Source of the DNA: CALBTQ01 sp036725605
Lineage (GTDB): Bacteria; Lernaellota; Lernaellaia; Lernaellales; Lernaellaceae
NCBI GenBank assembly: GCA_036725605.1
Contig: DAIMDW010000037.1
Location: 1 to 40,872 of the forward strand
Direction: 5' to 3'
Length of the DNA: 40,872 nucleotides
The translations under genes were made by a program, and so were the position numbers. Below, piece after piece: positions 11,646 through 20,212 of the stretch. Below the pieces are notes generated by a model, which worked only from the letters and a program-made list of their open reading frames with translations, had not been told where the DNA came from and did no database searches. Each line of letters begins with the position of its first letter. The stretch's first letter is position 1.

Positions 11646-13139
11646 TTAGAGTCCAACTCGACCGTTGGCGCCCACGTGAATCCACTTTTTCTCGCCCGCT
11701 TCGTTTTGCGCCAGATACCCGCCGGAGGGCAACACCGCCTCTTCGCCGGCGGCTATGGTCGTGCCGGCGATACTCCACGACGACGCAGCCTGTGACGAAA
11801 CGAACACCGTTCCGTTTTGCCGAAGCAACTGCTGTGAAGTGTCAACACGACGCGGTTTGTGAAAGGAATAATTTTTAATCAGGGAAACGTATCCCGGCCG
11901 GTGCAGCCGCAATTCGTGCCGGTCGCGATCCAACGGATAATCGCGCACGACCGGCGTCGCGCCCAGCGGAATATCGTCCCAGTACGCGATCGCGCCCTGC
12001 GTGCCCGGCTGCACGATCAACGTGGCGTCGCGCAACGGTTCGATCAACGAAGGCGTCGGCGAAGGCGGCTTTTGCGACAGCCACCAGGCGAACAACCCGA
12101 CCGCCAGCAACGCAACGGCCGCGGCGATCGTCTTGAGCCGGCGAAATTTCGGCCTGAGCACCTGCGTGTCTTCCGCTTCGTCGGCCGGCTCGATTTCCAG
12201 TTCGTCGGTTTTGCGAATTTCGGTCGTCGGCGATTTGCCGGCGAATTCGACGACCAACTCGGCCACCACCCGCGCCGAGGCCTGCCGGTACGCCTGCGTG
12301 TTCTCCAAGGCGGCGAGCGCATCGTGCGCCTGTGCATAACGCGCGGCCGGATCCTTTTCCAACAAGCGCAAAACGACCGCGCTCAGGTCCGCGCCCGCTT
12401 CTTCGCGCAGCAGATGCGGCGCTTCGGCGACGCTCTCGCGCACGCGATCGAGCGTGGCCAGATCGTCGCCGCCGTCGAACAGCGCACGGCCGGTCAGGCA
12501 TTCCCAGAGCACGACGCCGACGCTGAACAGGTCGCTGCGTTGGTCGAGCGCCTTGCCGCCGGCCTGCTCGGGGCTCATGTACGCGGCCTTGCCCTTGAGC
12601 ATGCCGAAGGCCGTTTTGGTCAGCCGCCCGCGCGCCTTGGCGATGCCGAAGTCGGCCAGCTTCACTTCGCCGTGACGGCCCAGCAGGATGTTGGGCGGGC
12701 TCACGTCGCGGTGGACGATGTGCAGCGGCTGACCGGCCTCGTCGGCCAACTGATGAGCGTAGTCGAGCGCACGCAGCAGATCGGCGGCGATGCGCACGGC
12801 GGCGCCGAGCGGAAAGCGGCGGCCGGCGGCGGCCAACGCAAACTGCAGGCGCTCCAGATCGACGCCGTCGACCAGCTCGAGCACCAAGGCGGGCTGTTGC
12901 TGATCGGTGACGATTTCCTGCACCGCGACGATGTGCGGATGATTGAGGCGCACGGCGAGCCGCGCTTCGTCGATGAAGGCTTCGCGAAAGCGGCGGTTGT
13001 CCGCCTGATGGGCGAGCACGCGCTTGATCACGACGAACTTTTGCGTGCCCAGCGGTCCCGGCCGGCGCGCCAGCCACACCTCGGCCATGCCGCCCTGTCC
13101 GAGCATCTTGACCAGTTCGTATTCACCCATCCGTTTCAT
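11646..13139 (-). CDS. Membrane-anchored Ser/Thr protein kinase with C-terminal PEGA-like domain
   Basis: The Hanks-type kinase domain covers about residues 7-275: glycine loop GQGGMA (14-19), ATP-binding Lys39 (VVIKRV), catalytic HRDVSPPNIL (about 142), DFGIAK (about 163), and YMSPEQ of the activation segment. An acidic linker with several Thr follows, then one membrane helix (about 333-352). The periplasmic C-terminus contains a PEGA-like segment (DATLIVQPG, LRLHRPGYVSL). This layout is common in myxobacterial and deltaproteobacterial kinases. The start at 13139 (MKRMGEYE) is preferred; the frame opens further upstream, but that part would be the terminator hairpin. ATG at 13130 is also possible. 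The signal sensed and the substrates are unknown. Confidence 0.92.
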   Translation of the reverse strand: MKRMGEYELVKMLGQGGMAEVWLARRPGPLGTQKFVVIKRVLAHQADNRRFREAFIDEARLAVRLNHPHIVAVQEIVTDQQQPALVLELVDGVDLERLQFALAAAGRRFPLGAAVRIAADLLRALDYAHQLADEAGQPLHIVHRDVSPPNILLGRHGEVKLADFGIAKARGRLTKTAFGMLKGKAAYMSPEQAGGKALDQRSDLFSVGVVLWECLTGRALFDGGDDLATLDRVRESVAEAPHLLREEAGADLSAVVLRLLEKDPAARYAQAHDALAALENTQAYRQASARVVAELVVEFAGKSPTTEIRKTDELEIEPADEAEDTQVLRPKFRRLKTIAAAVALLAVGLFAWWLSQKPPSPTPSLIEPLRDATLIVQPGTQGAIAYWDDIPLGATPVVRDYPLDRDRHELRLHRPGYVSLIKNYSFHKPRRVDTSQQLLRQNGTVFVSSQAASSWSIAGTTIAAGEEAVLPSGGYLAQNEAGEKKWIHVGANGRVGL

Positions 13140-13149
13140 GACATCCAAT

Positions 13150-13181
13150 AAAAAAGGGGTCGGCGCATGCACCGACCCCTT
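13150..13181 (-). terminator. Rho-independent terminator upstream of the kinase gene
   Basis: On the - strand: AAGGGGTCGG, an 8-nt loop, CCGACCCCTT, then a T-run. It ends the frameshifted membrane-protein operon. The kinase ATG is only about 10 nt after the T-run. Confidence 0.85.
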
Positions 13182-13216
13182 CGTCGCAAAATCCAACGTT
13201 ATGCGAACTCACGCGA

Positions 13217-13751
13217 TCAGTCGCCGAACACCTGCTTGTAAGCGACAAACAGCACGCACATGGCGAACGGCGCGGTGAACAGGCCGCCGATGAAGACCGA
13301 ACTGCCGGCGGCCGGCCAACAGGGAAATGACGATGGTGCCGAGCCAGTTTTCCTTGAAAGCGCCGAAGCTGGCGCCGATGGATTCGCCGATACCCATGTC
13401 TTTATCGACGATCAAGGGGAACACGAAAATCACCATCGCACTGGTGACGATCGCGCCGATACCACAGGCGATCGCGCCCAGCGAGGAGATGATCATGGCC
13501 AGCAAGCCGCCGACGAACAGCGTGCCGAATTTTTTGAAGCCGCCGAACACGTCGCCGATTTCCGCCGTTTCACCGTTCCACGATTTGCGAACGATCATAA
13601 ACATGCCGCCGATCATGGCCGGCATCAGAATACCCAGACTGAAGCCGCCGATGATCGCCGTCAGCAACATGCCGATGATCAACGGCAACATGTTTTTGGA
13701 AAACAATTCCCAACCCTTGCCGAACGCCTGGCCGATATCGATTTTACCCAT
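13217..13751 (-). pseudogene. Four-helix-type membrane protein with a C-terminal frameshift
   Basis: The frame starting at 13751 has an excellent AGGAGGG and encodes a glycine-rich, strongly hydrophobic protein with about four membrane segments (LIIGMLLTAIIGGFSLGIL and others). It resembles DUF975/YciC-like membrane proteins. Near 13311-13318, in a GGCGGCCGGCC run, the frame changes to an Arg/His-rich sequence ending at 13209. Removing one base there restores a coherent hydrophobic end (SSVFIGGLFTAPFAMCVLF, then AYKQVFGD-stop at 13217). The corrected product would be about 177 residues. The shift may be a true mutation or a consensus error in the GC-rich run. It is the second gene of an operon, 33 nt after its partner. 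Function unknown. Confidence 0.7.
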
Positions 13752-13784
13752 GATCCCTCCTTGTTAATTTTTTCCGTTCACAAG

Positions 13785-14708
13785 CTATAAAAGGATAACT
13801 CCGTTGTCGTTGGAACCCGACTCGTCCTCATCTTCGGACTCTTCCTTTTGACCTTCGGTTTTCTCGGCCTTCTCCAAAACCTTTTTCAGCATCAAGCGCG
13901 CCGTTTCGCGTTCGATGTCCGTGGTCGTACGCCGGCCCTGGAAAAAATCGTCGAGATCGCGCTGCACACGGCGCAACTCGATGCGCGCCCCGTCGTCGAC
14001 AATGCCGTGCTGCACGATCTTGTACAATTCGTCGGCCTCTTCTTCCCGTGACAGTTCGCGCAACGATTCCCGGACCAACTCGGAGCCTTGGTACGGAATG
14101 ATTTCCTTCAATGCGTCGAACTGCGCCCCGCCGAACAGATACTCGACCCGGTGAAGAAAGGCGGACGCGTCCAAGCGAATGGCCGAGCGATAGTTTTTCT
14201 TTTCGAATTCGATCTTCGCTTCGCGGGTGCTGATGCGCGCCAGCAACGACAGACGATCCAGACGACTGATGGCGTTGCCGTAGTCGTCGATGAAATTGCG
14301 CAGATCGGTGAACAGGCGCAATTGTTTCTCGACCTTTTTTTGCGCCTGGTAGACTTCGCCGAGAAAGAACAGCTTTTCGGCCACCCAATCGAAATTGTTC
14401 TTCGGCAACACCCGCATCACCCGCGCCACCTTGATCATGGGTTCCTGCGTTTGGCGGATTGTCGCCAGGCGGTTGGTCTTTTTCATCTGCAGGTAGGCCT
14501 GATAGTCCCAACCAACATTTTTCAACGCCAGGTAGAGCGTCTCTTCCGCTTCCTCGAATTTTTCCTCTTCCTTGAGCTTTTGCGTTTTCGCGAACGCGTT
14601 TTCCAGGCGATCCTCTCGCATGCGGACAAACTTGATCAGCGGATAGACCAACGCTCCGGCAGCCAATAAGGGGATAACGATCACGAAGAGGATAAAAGTC
14701 AGACTCAT
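13785..14708 (-). CDS. Membrane-anchored, helical cytoplasmic protein of unknown function
   Basis: 307 residues. The start at 14708 (MSLTFILFVIV) has GGAAGG upstream and opens a single N-terminal membrane anchor (residues about 3-25). The remainder is charged and helical, rich in Glu, Lys and Arg, with TPR-like spacing (EEKFEEAEETLYLAL, EKLFFLGEVYQAQKK), and probably faces the cytoplasm. The C-terminus is a highly acidic tail (EESEDEDESGS). No family was recognised. It shares a promoter with the frameshifted membrane protein just downstream, so the two probably act together at the membrane. Confidence 0.8.
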   Translation of the reverse strand: MSLTFILFVIVIPLLAAGALVYPLIKFVRMREDRLENAFAKTQKLKEEEKFEEAEETLYLALKNVGWDYQAYLQMKKTNRLATIRQTQEPMIKVARVMRVLPKNNFDWVAEKLFFLGEVYQAQKKVEKQLRLFTDLRNFIDDYGNAISRLDRLSLLARISTREAKIEFEKKNYRSAIRLDASAFLHRVEYLFGGAQFDALKEIIPYQGSELVRESLRELSREEEADELYKIVQHGIVDDGARIELRRVQRDLDDFFQGRRTTTDIERETARLMLKKVLEKAEKTEGQKEESEDEDESGSNDNGVILL

Positions 14709-14752
14709 TTTGCCTTCCGCTTCGAGCAATGGAATACGAGATTTCTTTGATG

Positions 14753-14780
14753 ACTATAACAAACAAAAAAAAGGCTGCAA
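14753..14780 (-). promoter_or_regulatory. Extended -10 promoter for the 14708-13217 operon
   Basis: On the - strand: TTGCAG (14775-14780), 16-bp spacer ending TGT, TATAGT (14753-14758). The rest of 14709-14892 is AT-rich with no other feature seen. Confidence 0.65.
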
Positions 14781-14892
14781 ATGAAAAGTTTTGCACAAAA
14801 TCTGTCGATATTCGCGAAATAATTGCAAAAATTCCAAAGCCTGACCGCCGGTCGATCATCCGATTGCCGGTTCGCCGTTCGAATCCTCGCTT

Positions 14893-14920
14893 TTGACGGT
14901 GAAGATAATTGTGGTATACC
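14893..14920 (+). promoter_or_regulatory. Sigma70-type promoter for the TPR protein gene
   Basis: TTGACG (14893-14898), 16-bp spacer ending TGG (extended -10), TATACC (14915-14920). The ribosome-binding site GGAGGA follows before the ATG at 14948. Confidence 0.75.
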
Positions 14921-14947
14921 AGGGGCTCCGATCCCCGGAGGACCCTT

Positions 14948-16240
14948 ATGAAACGAATCGTCATCGCCGTATTGTTGACCACGCTGCTTTGCACCGCTCC
15001 GGCTTTCGCGCAGGAATTTTCCGGCTGGAAGGCCGACGCCTGGAAGCTGATCCAACAGTATCAGTATCACCAGGCGCTGGATCTGCTTGCCAAGCATCAG
15101 GATGCGGTCAACGATCCGGAGTTCCTGTTTTTGCGCGGCACGGCTTCCATCGACATCGCCCTGTTCAAACAGGCCGACGCCGATCTGCACAAAGCCGTCG
15201 AACTGAACGGCCAGTTCGCCGAAGCCTATGCGCAACTGGCGCTGGTCGATGCCTGGCTCAACCGCGCCGAACCGGCCAAGCAGCACGCCGATCAATCGTT
15301 GCAACTCAAGGAAACGGCCGAGGGATACTACGTGCGCGCCCGCATCCATTTTGCCGCCGGCGACACCGACGCGGCGCAGAAGGATATCGCCAAGGCGATC
15401 GAGATGGACAAGAACGACGCCCGCTTTTACGTCGAACGGGGAACGATCTACCGCCAACTCAACCAGATGGATCAGGCGATGGCCGATTACGCCCAGGCGA
15501 TCAAACTGGATAAAAAATACTTCAAGGCCTACCTCGAGCGGTCGGCGGTGTACGTGCTCAAGGGCGATCCGGTCGGGGCGCGCGCGGACATCAACTCGTG
15601 CATCACGCTGGCGCCGCGATTCTTCGGCGGCTACCTGCGACGCGGTTACATCATGCAGCAGCGGGGCGACGCCGAACAGGCGCTGGCCGATTTCACCAAG
15701 GCCATCGAATTGGGGCCCGAGGCGATCGAAGCCTACTACGCCAAGGCCGAACTGCTGTTGAAAATGGGTCGCCCGGCGCAGGCCGAGCAGGTGACGCGCC
15801 AGGTGATCAAATTGCGGCCGGACGCGCCGGACCTGTATGTCCTGCTGCACTACACGCTCGGATCGCAGGGCAAGCTGCCCGAAGCGGAACAGGCGCTGAA
15901 CAAGGCCATCGAAATGTCCCCCGACGACTGGCGCGGCTACAACATGCGCGGGCAGTTGTTCCTGGCGCAAAACAAGGTCGAACAGGCGCTGCCCGATTTC
16001 GAAAAGGCCAGCTCCCTGGCGCCCAAACGAGCCGAGCCGCGTTTGAATATCGCTTCGGTGAAGATGGCGCAGAAGAAACCGAACGAGGCGCTCAAGATTC
16101 TCAACGAGCTGATCACCGAACATCCGGACAATATAATCTTGTTGCAGATGCGCATGTCCTTGTACGAGCAAACCGGCCGTAGCGCCGAAGCGCTGGCCGA
16201 TCTGGAGCGTATTGAAAAACTCAAGAAGAAAGAACAATAA
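14948..16240 (+). CDS. Exported TPR-repeat protein
   Basis: 430 residues. The signal peptide (MKRIVIAVLLTTLLCTAPAFAQE) has a clear AFA-Q cleavage site, so the protein is periplasmic or secreted. The mature part is an almost continuous array of about ten 34-residue TPR units. Typical motifs are ADLHKAVELNGQFAEAYAQLA, YYVRARIHFAAGDTDAA and EQALADFTKAIELGPEAIEAYY. TPR solenoids bind other proteins; nothing indicates catalysis. The start at 14948 has GGAGGA at the right distance; an upstream in-frame ATG at 14909 would overlap the promoter. A second promoter follows for the next gene. The partner is unknown. Confidence 0.92.
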   Translation: MKRIVIAVLLTTLLCTAPAFAQEFSGWKADAWKLIQQYQYHQALDLLAKHQDAVNDPEFLFLRGTASIDIALFKQADADLHKAVELNGQFAEAYAQLALVDAWLNRAEPAKQHADQSLQLKETAEGYYVRARIHFAAGDTDAAQKDIAKAIEMDKNDARFYVERGTIYRQLNQMDQAMADYAQAIKLDKKYFKAYLERSAVYVLKGDPVGARADINSCITLAPRFFGGYLRRGYIMQQRGDAEQALADFTKAIELGPEAIEAYYAKAELLLKMGRPAQAEQVTRQVIKLRPDAPDLYVLLHYTLGSQGKLPEAEQALNKAIEMSPDDWRGYNMRGQLFLAQNKVEQALPDFEKASSLAPKRAEPRLNIASVKMAQKKPNEALKILNELITEHPDNIILLQMRMSLYEQTGRSAEALADLERIEKLKKKEQ

Positions 16241-16243
16241 TGG

Positions 16244-16272
16244 TTCACCGATCCTGCCGGATAGGGTACACT
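16244..16272 (+). promoter_or_regulatory. Sigma70-type promoter for the EF-hand membrane protein gene
   Basis: TTCACC (16244-16249), 17-bp spacer, TACACT (16267-16272), in the short gap after the TPR gene. Confidence 0.6.
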
Positions 16273-16300
16273 GAAGGTTAGTTCGCGGCGGGGAGTCCTT

Positions 16301-17053
16301 ATGCATGACCTATGGCAAGGATTACTGATCGTCAACGATAAGGTCCCTCATTGGGGCCGGATGATCATTGCGCTGGCCCTGTTACTTTTCAGCTTACTCA
16401 GTTTGTACGGCCGGCTCGACCTGCGCGTCGGCAGCCGCCTGTTCAAAAAAATTCCCGACCATGAAATCCGCACCAACTGGGGCCACATCATCCGGTATAC
16501 GGTCATCCCGCTGATCCTGACCGTCTTTTACCTGACTTTGTTGGTGAGCGGCGGGAACCTTCCGGTGGTCAACGACGAACTGTCCAGCCGCCTCGACAGC
16601 GTGCGCTTCGAACAAAGCGATCCGACCGGCAACAAGTGGATCGAGCAACGCGACCTCGACGGCGACGGACGCATTTCCTTCTTTGAAGATCAACTGTCCA
16701 CCACCCAGTTCGAAAACTATTCGAACGTCGGCTATCCGTTCCCGCGCGTTTTCCAGGGCGGCGAAGTGCCTACGCTCATTCCGCGCTTCCGGCTGAACAT
16801 CGCGAAAATCCGCCAGAGCCTGAGCCGGCAGGAAAATTCCTTTACCGAGTTGTTCGGCCATCCCAAACTGATGGACGATTTCCTCGGCAAATACCTCGAC
16901 AGCAAATGCGAAGTGTGCATCAACGGTATCGTGTTCGCCGAGGATGATTACCTCGCCTTCACCCTCACCGACCGCAAGACGAGAAAAGTGGAAATGATCT
17001 GCCTGGACAAGGTCACCCCGCTGGGCGTCAAATCCATCGAACGCTGGCGCTGA
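16301..17053 (+). CDS. Two-helix membrane protein with an EF-hand-like loop, function unknown
   Basis: 250 residues. Two membrane helices (about residues 19-38 and 63-84) flank a short cytoplasmic loop. The C-terminal about 165 residues are soluble and predicted outside the cytoplasm. They contain DLDGDGRISFFE at residues 118-129, a perfect 12-position EF-hand loop (Asp at 1, 3 and 5, Glu at 12), so calcium binding is likely. A Cys pair occurs at CEVC. GGGGAG precedes the ATG. No named family was recognised. It lies between an exported TPR protein and a lipoprotein hydrolase on the same strand. Confidence 0.8.
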   Translation: MHDLWQGLLIVNDKVPHWGRMIIALALLLFSLLSLYGRLDLRVGSRLFKKIPDHEIRTNWGHIIRYTVIPLILTVFYLTLLVSGGNLPVVNDELSSRLDSVRFEQSDPTGNKWIEQRDLDGDGRISFFEDQLSTTQFENYSNVGYPFPRVFQGGEVPTLIPRFRLNIAKIRQSLSRQENSFTELFGHPKLMDDFLGKYLDSKCEVCINGIVFAEDDYLAFTLTDRKTRKVEMICLDKVTPLGVKSIERWR

Positions 17054-17119
17054 CCCGCCGTTTGCCAGCCGTCGCAAAGCGCATTAAAAAGAGCGGAAGA
17101 TCTTTTGCGGAGATGACTC

Positions 17120-18103
17120 ATGCGCCGTCAATTCCTTTTACCGTTCCTGTTTGCCGTGTTGATGATCGCCGGTTGCGCGCGACCGCCGCTGGAACTGCAC
17201 GCGCCCAACGACGGCGGCGACGTGGCGGCCGCTCTGAAAAATTTCGACTATCGACAAGGTCCCGGCGAGGTGACCGTCGAGTTGACCGAAACGCGCCAGG
17301 CTTACGACATCCTGCGCATCCGCTTTGCCGCCTACGACCAAAGCGATCCGAACAACACCGAGGTCATCGCCTGGTACTATCGTCGGCACGGCGACGGCGC
17401 GCTGCCGGGCATCGTCCAGATTCCGATTCTCGGCGGCGACTACGGTCCGTCGATCGCCTTCGCCGAGTTCTTCGCCGATAAGGGCTTTCACGTGCTGCGC
17501 TTCGAGCGCAAGGCCGAGTTGTTCCTGCCGGCCAAAGGACTGGAGCATACGCGCAACGTGCTGATCAACTCGGTGATCGACATGCGCCGCGGCCTCGATT
17601 GGTGGACGACGCTCCCCGAACTGGATAAACAACGCATCGGCGTGAGCGGCATTTCGATGGGCGGATTTTTCGGCAGCGTGCTCACCGCCGTCGACGATCG
17701 CGTGGCCGCGGCGGTGCTGATGCTCAACGGCGGCGACCTGGCCCAGTTGCTGACGATCACCGACGAGGGGTGGGTTGAGCAGGTGCGCGAGGAATTTCTC
17801 GCCACGCGGCAATGGACCCACCAACAGCTTTACGATGAAGCCTACCGCCTGTGGCACGACATCGACCCGCTGGCCGTGGCGCCCAAGATCGATCCGCAAA
17901 AGGTGTTGCTGATTTCGGCGCGCTTCGATCTGATCGTGCCCTACGATCTGTCCACCGTCTGGTGGGAGGCGGCGCACCGGCCGCGACGCATCACCATCCC
18001 GACCGGCCATTACGGCTCGGTGGTGTTCATTTCCTACATTCAGCGCAAATGCGCCGACCACTTCCGCCGCGTGTTCATGGCGCAGCCTGCGCCGGCGAAA
18101 TAA
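17120..18103 (+). CDS. Lipoprotein alpha/beta hydrolase
   Basis: 327 residues. A type II signal peptide ends in the lipobox LMIAGC (Cys19). The hydrolase domain shows the nucleophile elbow GISMGG with Ser179. The probable acid is Asp270 (ARFDLIVPY) and the probable base is His297 (PTGHYGS). LGGDYGPS around residue 110 could supply the oxyanion hole. The family includes dienelactone-hydrolase and acetyl-xylan-esterase-like enzymes, so an esterase role on the outer-membrane or periplasmic face is likely. The substrate is unknown. GGAGATG lies upstream of the start. It ends at a bidirectional terminator. Confidence 0.88.
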   Translation: MRRQFLLPFLFAVLMIAGCARPPLELHAPNDGGDVAAALKNFDYRQGPGEVTVELTETRQAYDILRIRFAAYDQSDPNNTEVIAWYYRRHGDGALPGIVQIPILGGDYGPSIAFAEFFADKGFHVLRFERKAELFLPAKGLEHTRNVLINSVIDMRRGLDWWTTLPELDKQRIGVSGISMGGFFGSVLTAVDDRVAAAVLMLNGGDLAQLLTITDEGWVEQVREEFLATRQWTHQQLYDEAYRLWHDIDPLAVAPKIDPQKVLLISARFDLIVPYDLSTVWWEAAHRPRRITIPTGHYGSVVFISYIQRKCADHFRRVFMAQPAPAK

Positions 18104-18130
18104 AAAAACCGCGCCGGTGAGGGCGCGGTT
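18102..18130. terminator. Bidirectional terminator
   Basis: The stem is AACCGCGCC / GGCGCGGTT (18107-18115 and 18122-18130). A seven-A run to the left serves as a strong U-run for the leftward gene; a weaker TTCTT lies to the right. It sits between convergent stops at 18103 and 18154. Confidence 0.88.
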
Positions 18131-18153
18131 CTTGCGCGATTGTTCGCTTGCGT

Positions 18154-18636
18154 TTACTTGTTGACCCAGGCCGTCACGCGATCGATGTACAACGGCCAGC
18201 CCTTTTCGAAGCCTTCCTTGAGTTTGCCGGCGATCATCTTGCCGACCATCGGGATCTTCACTTCGACCTCGACCATCATGGTCACTTCGGTACCGCTGCC
18301 CTTGGCTTTCAGGCCGGTGCCGCCGCTGATCTGCGCCTTGTTGGACACTTCGTTGTCGCTCGCCCACACCCACTTGGACTGTTTGGCGCCCAGGTTCCAG
18401 TTATGCACGACGGTGTGCTTTTCGGTCTTGTCCTTGTCGATGCCGCCCAGGCCGCGGGTATATTCGGTCGTGACGATCTGATACTTGTGCTCGCTCGCGG
18501 TCTTGTTCAGATCGGTCAGATCGAACGACAGACACTTGCGCGATTTGTGATCCTCTTCCAACAGCGCGGGACTGGTCATCGCCGCCAATACTTTTTCCGG
18601 ATCCGCCTCGATGTAAAACGTCTTTTCCACTTTCAT
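18154..18636 (-). CDS. SRPBCC-superfamily protein (DUF2505-like)
   Basis: 160 residues, cytoplasmic. It opens MKVEKTFYIEADPEKVLAAM, the usual first strand and helix of START/Bet v1-like lipid- or ligand-binding folds, and ends in a long amphipathic helix (MIAGKLKEGFEKGWPLYIDR). The middle repeats SGTEVTMMVEVEVKIPMVGK, as in DUF2505-like members. AGGAAAGGA lies upstream of the ATG at 18636; the frame stays open much further upstream, but only as a shadow of the next gene. It is the second gene of a two-gene operon with another SRPBCC protein. Ligand unknown. Confidence 0.85.
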   Translation of the reverse strand: MKVEKTFYIEADPEKVLAAMTSPALLEEDHKSRKCLSFDLTDLNKTASEHKYQIVTTEYTRGLGGIDKDKTEKHTVVHNWNLGAKQSKWVWASDNEVSNKAQISGGTGLKAKGSGTEVTMMVEVEVKIPMVGKMIAGKLKEGFEKGWPLYIDRVTAWVNK

Positions 18637-18674
18637 TGTCGGTCCTTTCCTGACGGTTGTCGCTTGGTTACCGA

Positions 18675-19310
18675 TTAACTCTTGATATAAGCGCCGTTGG
18701 TTTCGACGCGCATTTTCATCGCCCGCAATGCGCCGGGCATGTCGCGCCCGGCCAGCCATTCCTGCACCGTCTTGGGCACTTTGAAGCCCGAGTCGACCTT
18801 GACCGTATAAATCAGGATGCTCTTGTCGGCGCCGTGAGCCTTGACCATCCAGGCGCCCTGCGTGTCGACGATGTCGTTCGCGCGGCTGCGATCCATCACC
18901 CAGGTCACGCACCCGGCCATCGGACTGTGCGTGCGCATGGTGGAAAACGTGATGTCCTTGAACATGATCTTGAGCGTGAACTCCACGCCGTACTGATCGC
19001 CGTCGCGCGAGTAAACGGTGGCCTTGGTGATCTTGGGCATGAACTGCGGCCAGGCGGCGTAATCGGTGATGTGCCGCCACGCCTCGTTGCGCGGCTTGTT
19101 GACCAGAATCATCGCCACGCCCTGGCCCTGGCTGTTGCCTTGTTCGTCGGTGTACGCCTGGTTGACGACCACCACCTCCCCCGCTTCCAACCGCGCGATC
19201 GTCCCGGGCGTGAGCATCTTGATCGCATCCTTGAGACGCTGGTTGGCGTCCGCGCTCGACAGACTCAGCAGCAGCACACCGACCGCGATAAACCGGAGTA
19301 TGCGTTTCAT
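18675..19310 (-). CDS. Exported SRPBCC/START-like protein
   Basis: 211 residues. An N-terminal signal peptide (MKRILRFIAVGVLLLSLSSA-D) is followed by a START-like fold (VNKPRNEAWRHITDYAAWPQFMPKI), the pattern seen in COQ10/cyclase-like proteins. Export distinguishes it from its cytoplasmic SRPBCC neighbour 38 nt downstream. The pair may handle the same hydrophobic ligand on two sides of the membrane; this is inference. GAGGG precedes the ATG. Confidence 0.85.
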   Translation of the reverse strand: MKRILRFIAVGVLLLSLSSADANQRLKDAIKMLTPGTIARLEAGEVVVVNQAYTDEQGNSQGQGVAMILVNKPRNEAWRHITDYAAWPQFMPKITKATVYSRDGDQYGVEFTLKIMFKDITFSTMRTHSPMAGCVTWVMDRSRANDIVDTQGAWMVKAHGADKSILIYTVKVDSGFKVPKTVQEWLAGRDMPGALRAMKMRVETNGAYIKS

Positions 19311-19359
19311 CGATTGCCCTCGCTAGAAAATCCACGCCATTCTTCTGATAAGTCCTTCT

Positions 19360-19387
19360 TTATTATACGATGCACGGGCGGTGTCAA
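19360..19387 (-). promoter_or_regulatory. Promoter for the SRPBCC operon
   Basis: On the - strand: TTGACA (19382-19387), 16-bp spacer, TAATAA (19360-19365). An overlapping TATAAT lies 2 nt closer, at 14-bp spacing. Confidence 0.6.
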
Positions 19388-19500
19388 ATGCCGGCCCGAA
19401 AAGCGTTTGTATCCGCGAAAACGGACCACGACGTTTTTGTTGCCTCGGCCGCGTCCGTCGCGTTATCGTTAGCGGACGAAACAACCACGGAGGAACCCGG

Positions 19501-20145
19501 ATGATGCGCATCCGAATCGCCCTGCTGCTCGCCCTGTTGCTGATCGTCGCGACCTGCGGCGACGAACAAACGCCCCTGGCGGCGGGAGTCGGCGGCTCGA
19601 CGACCATCGTCGACGAGGACGGCGACGGGCTCATCGACGACGCGCCCGAAGGCGTCAACGACATCTTCTCGGCCGAGGACCTCCAGGCGCTGGTCGACGC
19701 CGGCATGGATCTGCACCTCGGCGACGACCCGCCGAGCCTCTCCGGCTCCTTCCTGGCCGATTCGCTGTTGATCGAGTACGACGACCTGGGCATCGAAGGC
19801 TACCTCGCCGCGTACATCTACGCCTTCAGCGACCAGACCGACGAGGGCGAAATCACCGTCGCCTACGAAAGCATCGACATCGACTCGAGCGACGGCACGG
19901 CCGCGTTCATCACCGGCACGGAAGATTGCTTTTCCATCTTCGCCGTTTTCAGCGGATTCACCCCCGCCGACAATTGCACCTACGAGCGCGCCACGGCCAT
20001 CTCCGGCTGCCTGGCCGAAGGCAACATCGCCGACTTCATGCTCGGCTTTACCATGACCTCCCTGACCGGTGAATGCGCCGAAACGCTGCCGGTCGGACAC
20101 ATGCGCATCATCGCCGAATCCGACGGCTACGCTTACGCGCAGTAG
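19501..20145 (+). CDS. Small acidic lipoprotein, function unknown
   Basis: 214 residues. A hydrophobic leader ends VATC (Cys19), a borderline lipobox. The mature start is Asp-rich (DEDGDGLIDDAPEG), like the Asp tethers of other surface proteins in the window. The rest is acidic, with four Cys (EDCF, DNCT, SGCL, GECA) that could form two disulfides. The ATG at 19501 follows GGAGG. A segment GTTATCGTTAGC at 19462-19473 upstream resembles the promoter motif found before two other surface-protein genes. No family was recognised. Confidence 0.8.
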   Translation: MMRIRIALLLALLLIVATCGDEQTPLAAGVGGSTTIVDEDGDGLIDDAPEGVNDIFSAEDLQALVDAGMDLHLGDDPPSLSGSFLADSLLIEYDDLGIEGYLAAYIYAFSDQTDEGEITVAYESIDIDSSDGTAAFITGTEDCFSIFAVFSGFTPADNCTYERATAISGCLAEGNIADFMLGFTMTSLTGECAETLPVGHMRIIAESDGYAYAQ

Positions 20146-20154
20146 GCGACCGCC

Positions 20155-20182
20155 TTGCATCCTGTGCCCGGCGCGCTACACT
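20155..20182 (+). promoter_or_regulatory. Promoter for the flavin-barrel/mutS2 operon
   Basis: TTGCAT (20155-20160), 16-bp spacer, TACACT (20177-20182), with the start codon about 30 nt further on. Confidence 0.6.
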
Positions 20183-20212
20183 CGGGCCGAAATTTCGCAA
20201 ACCGGAGCATCG

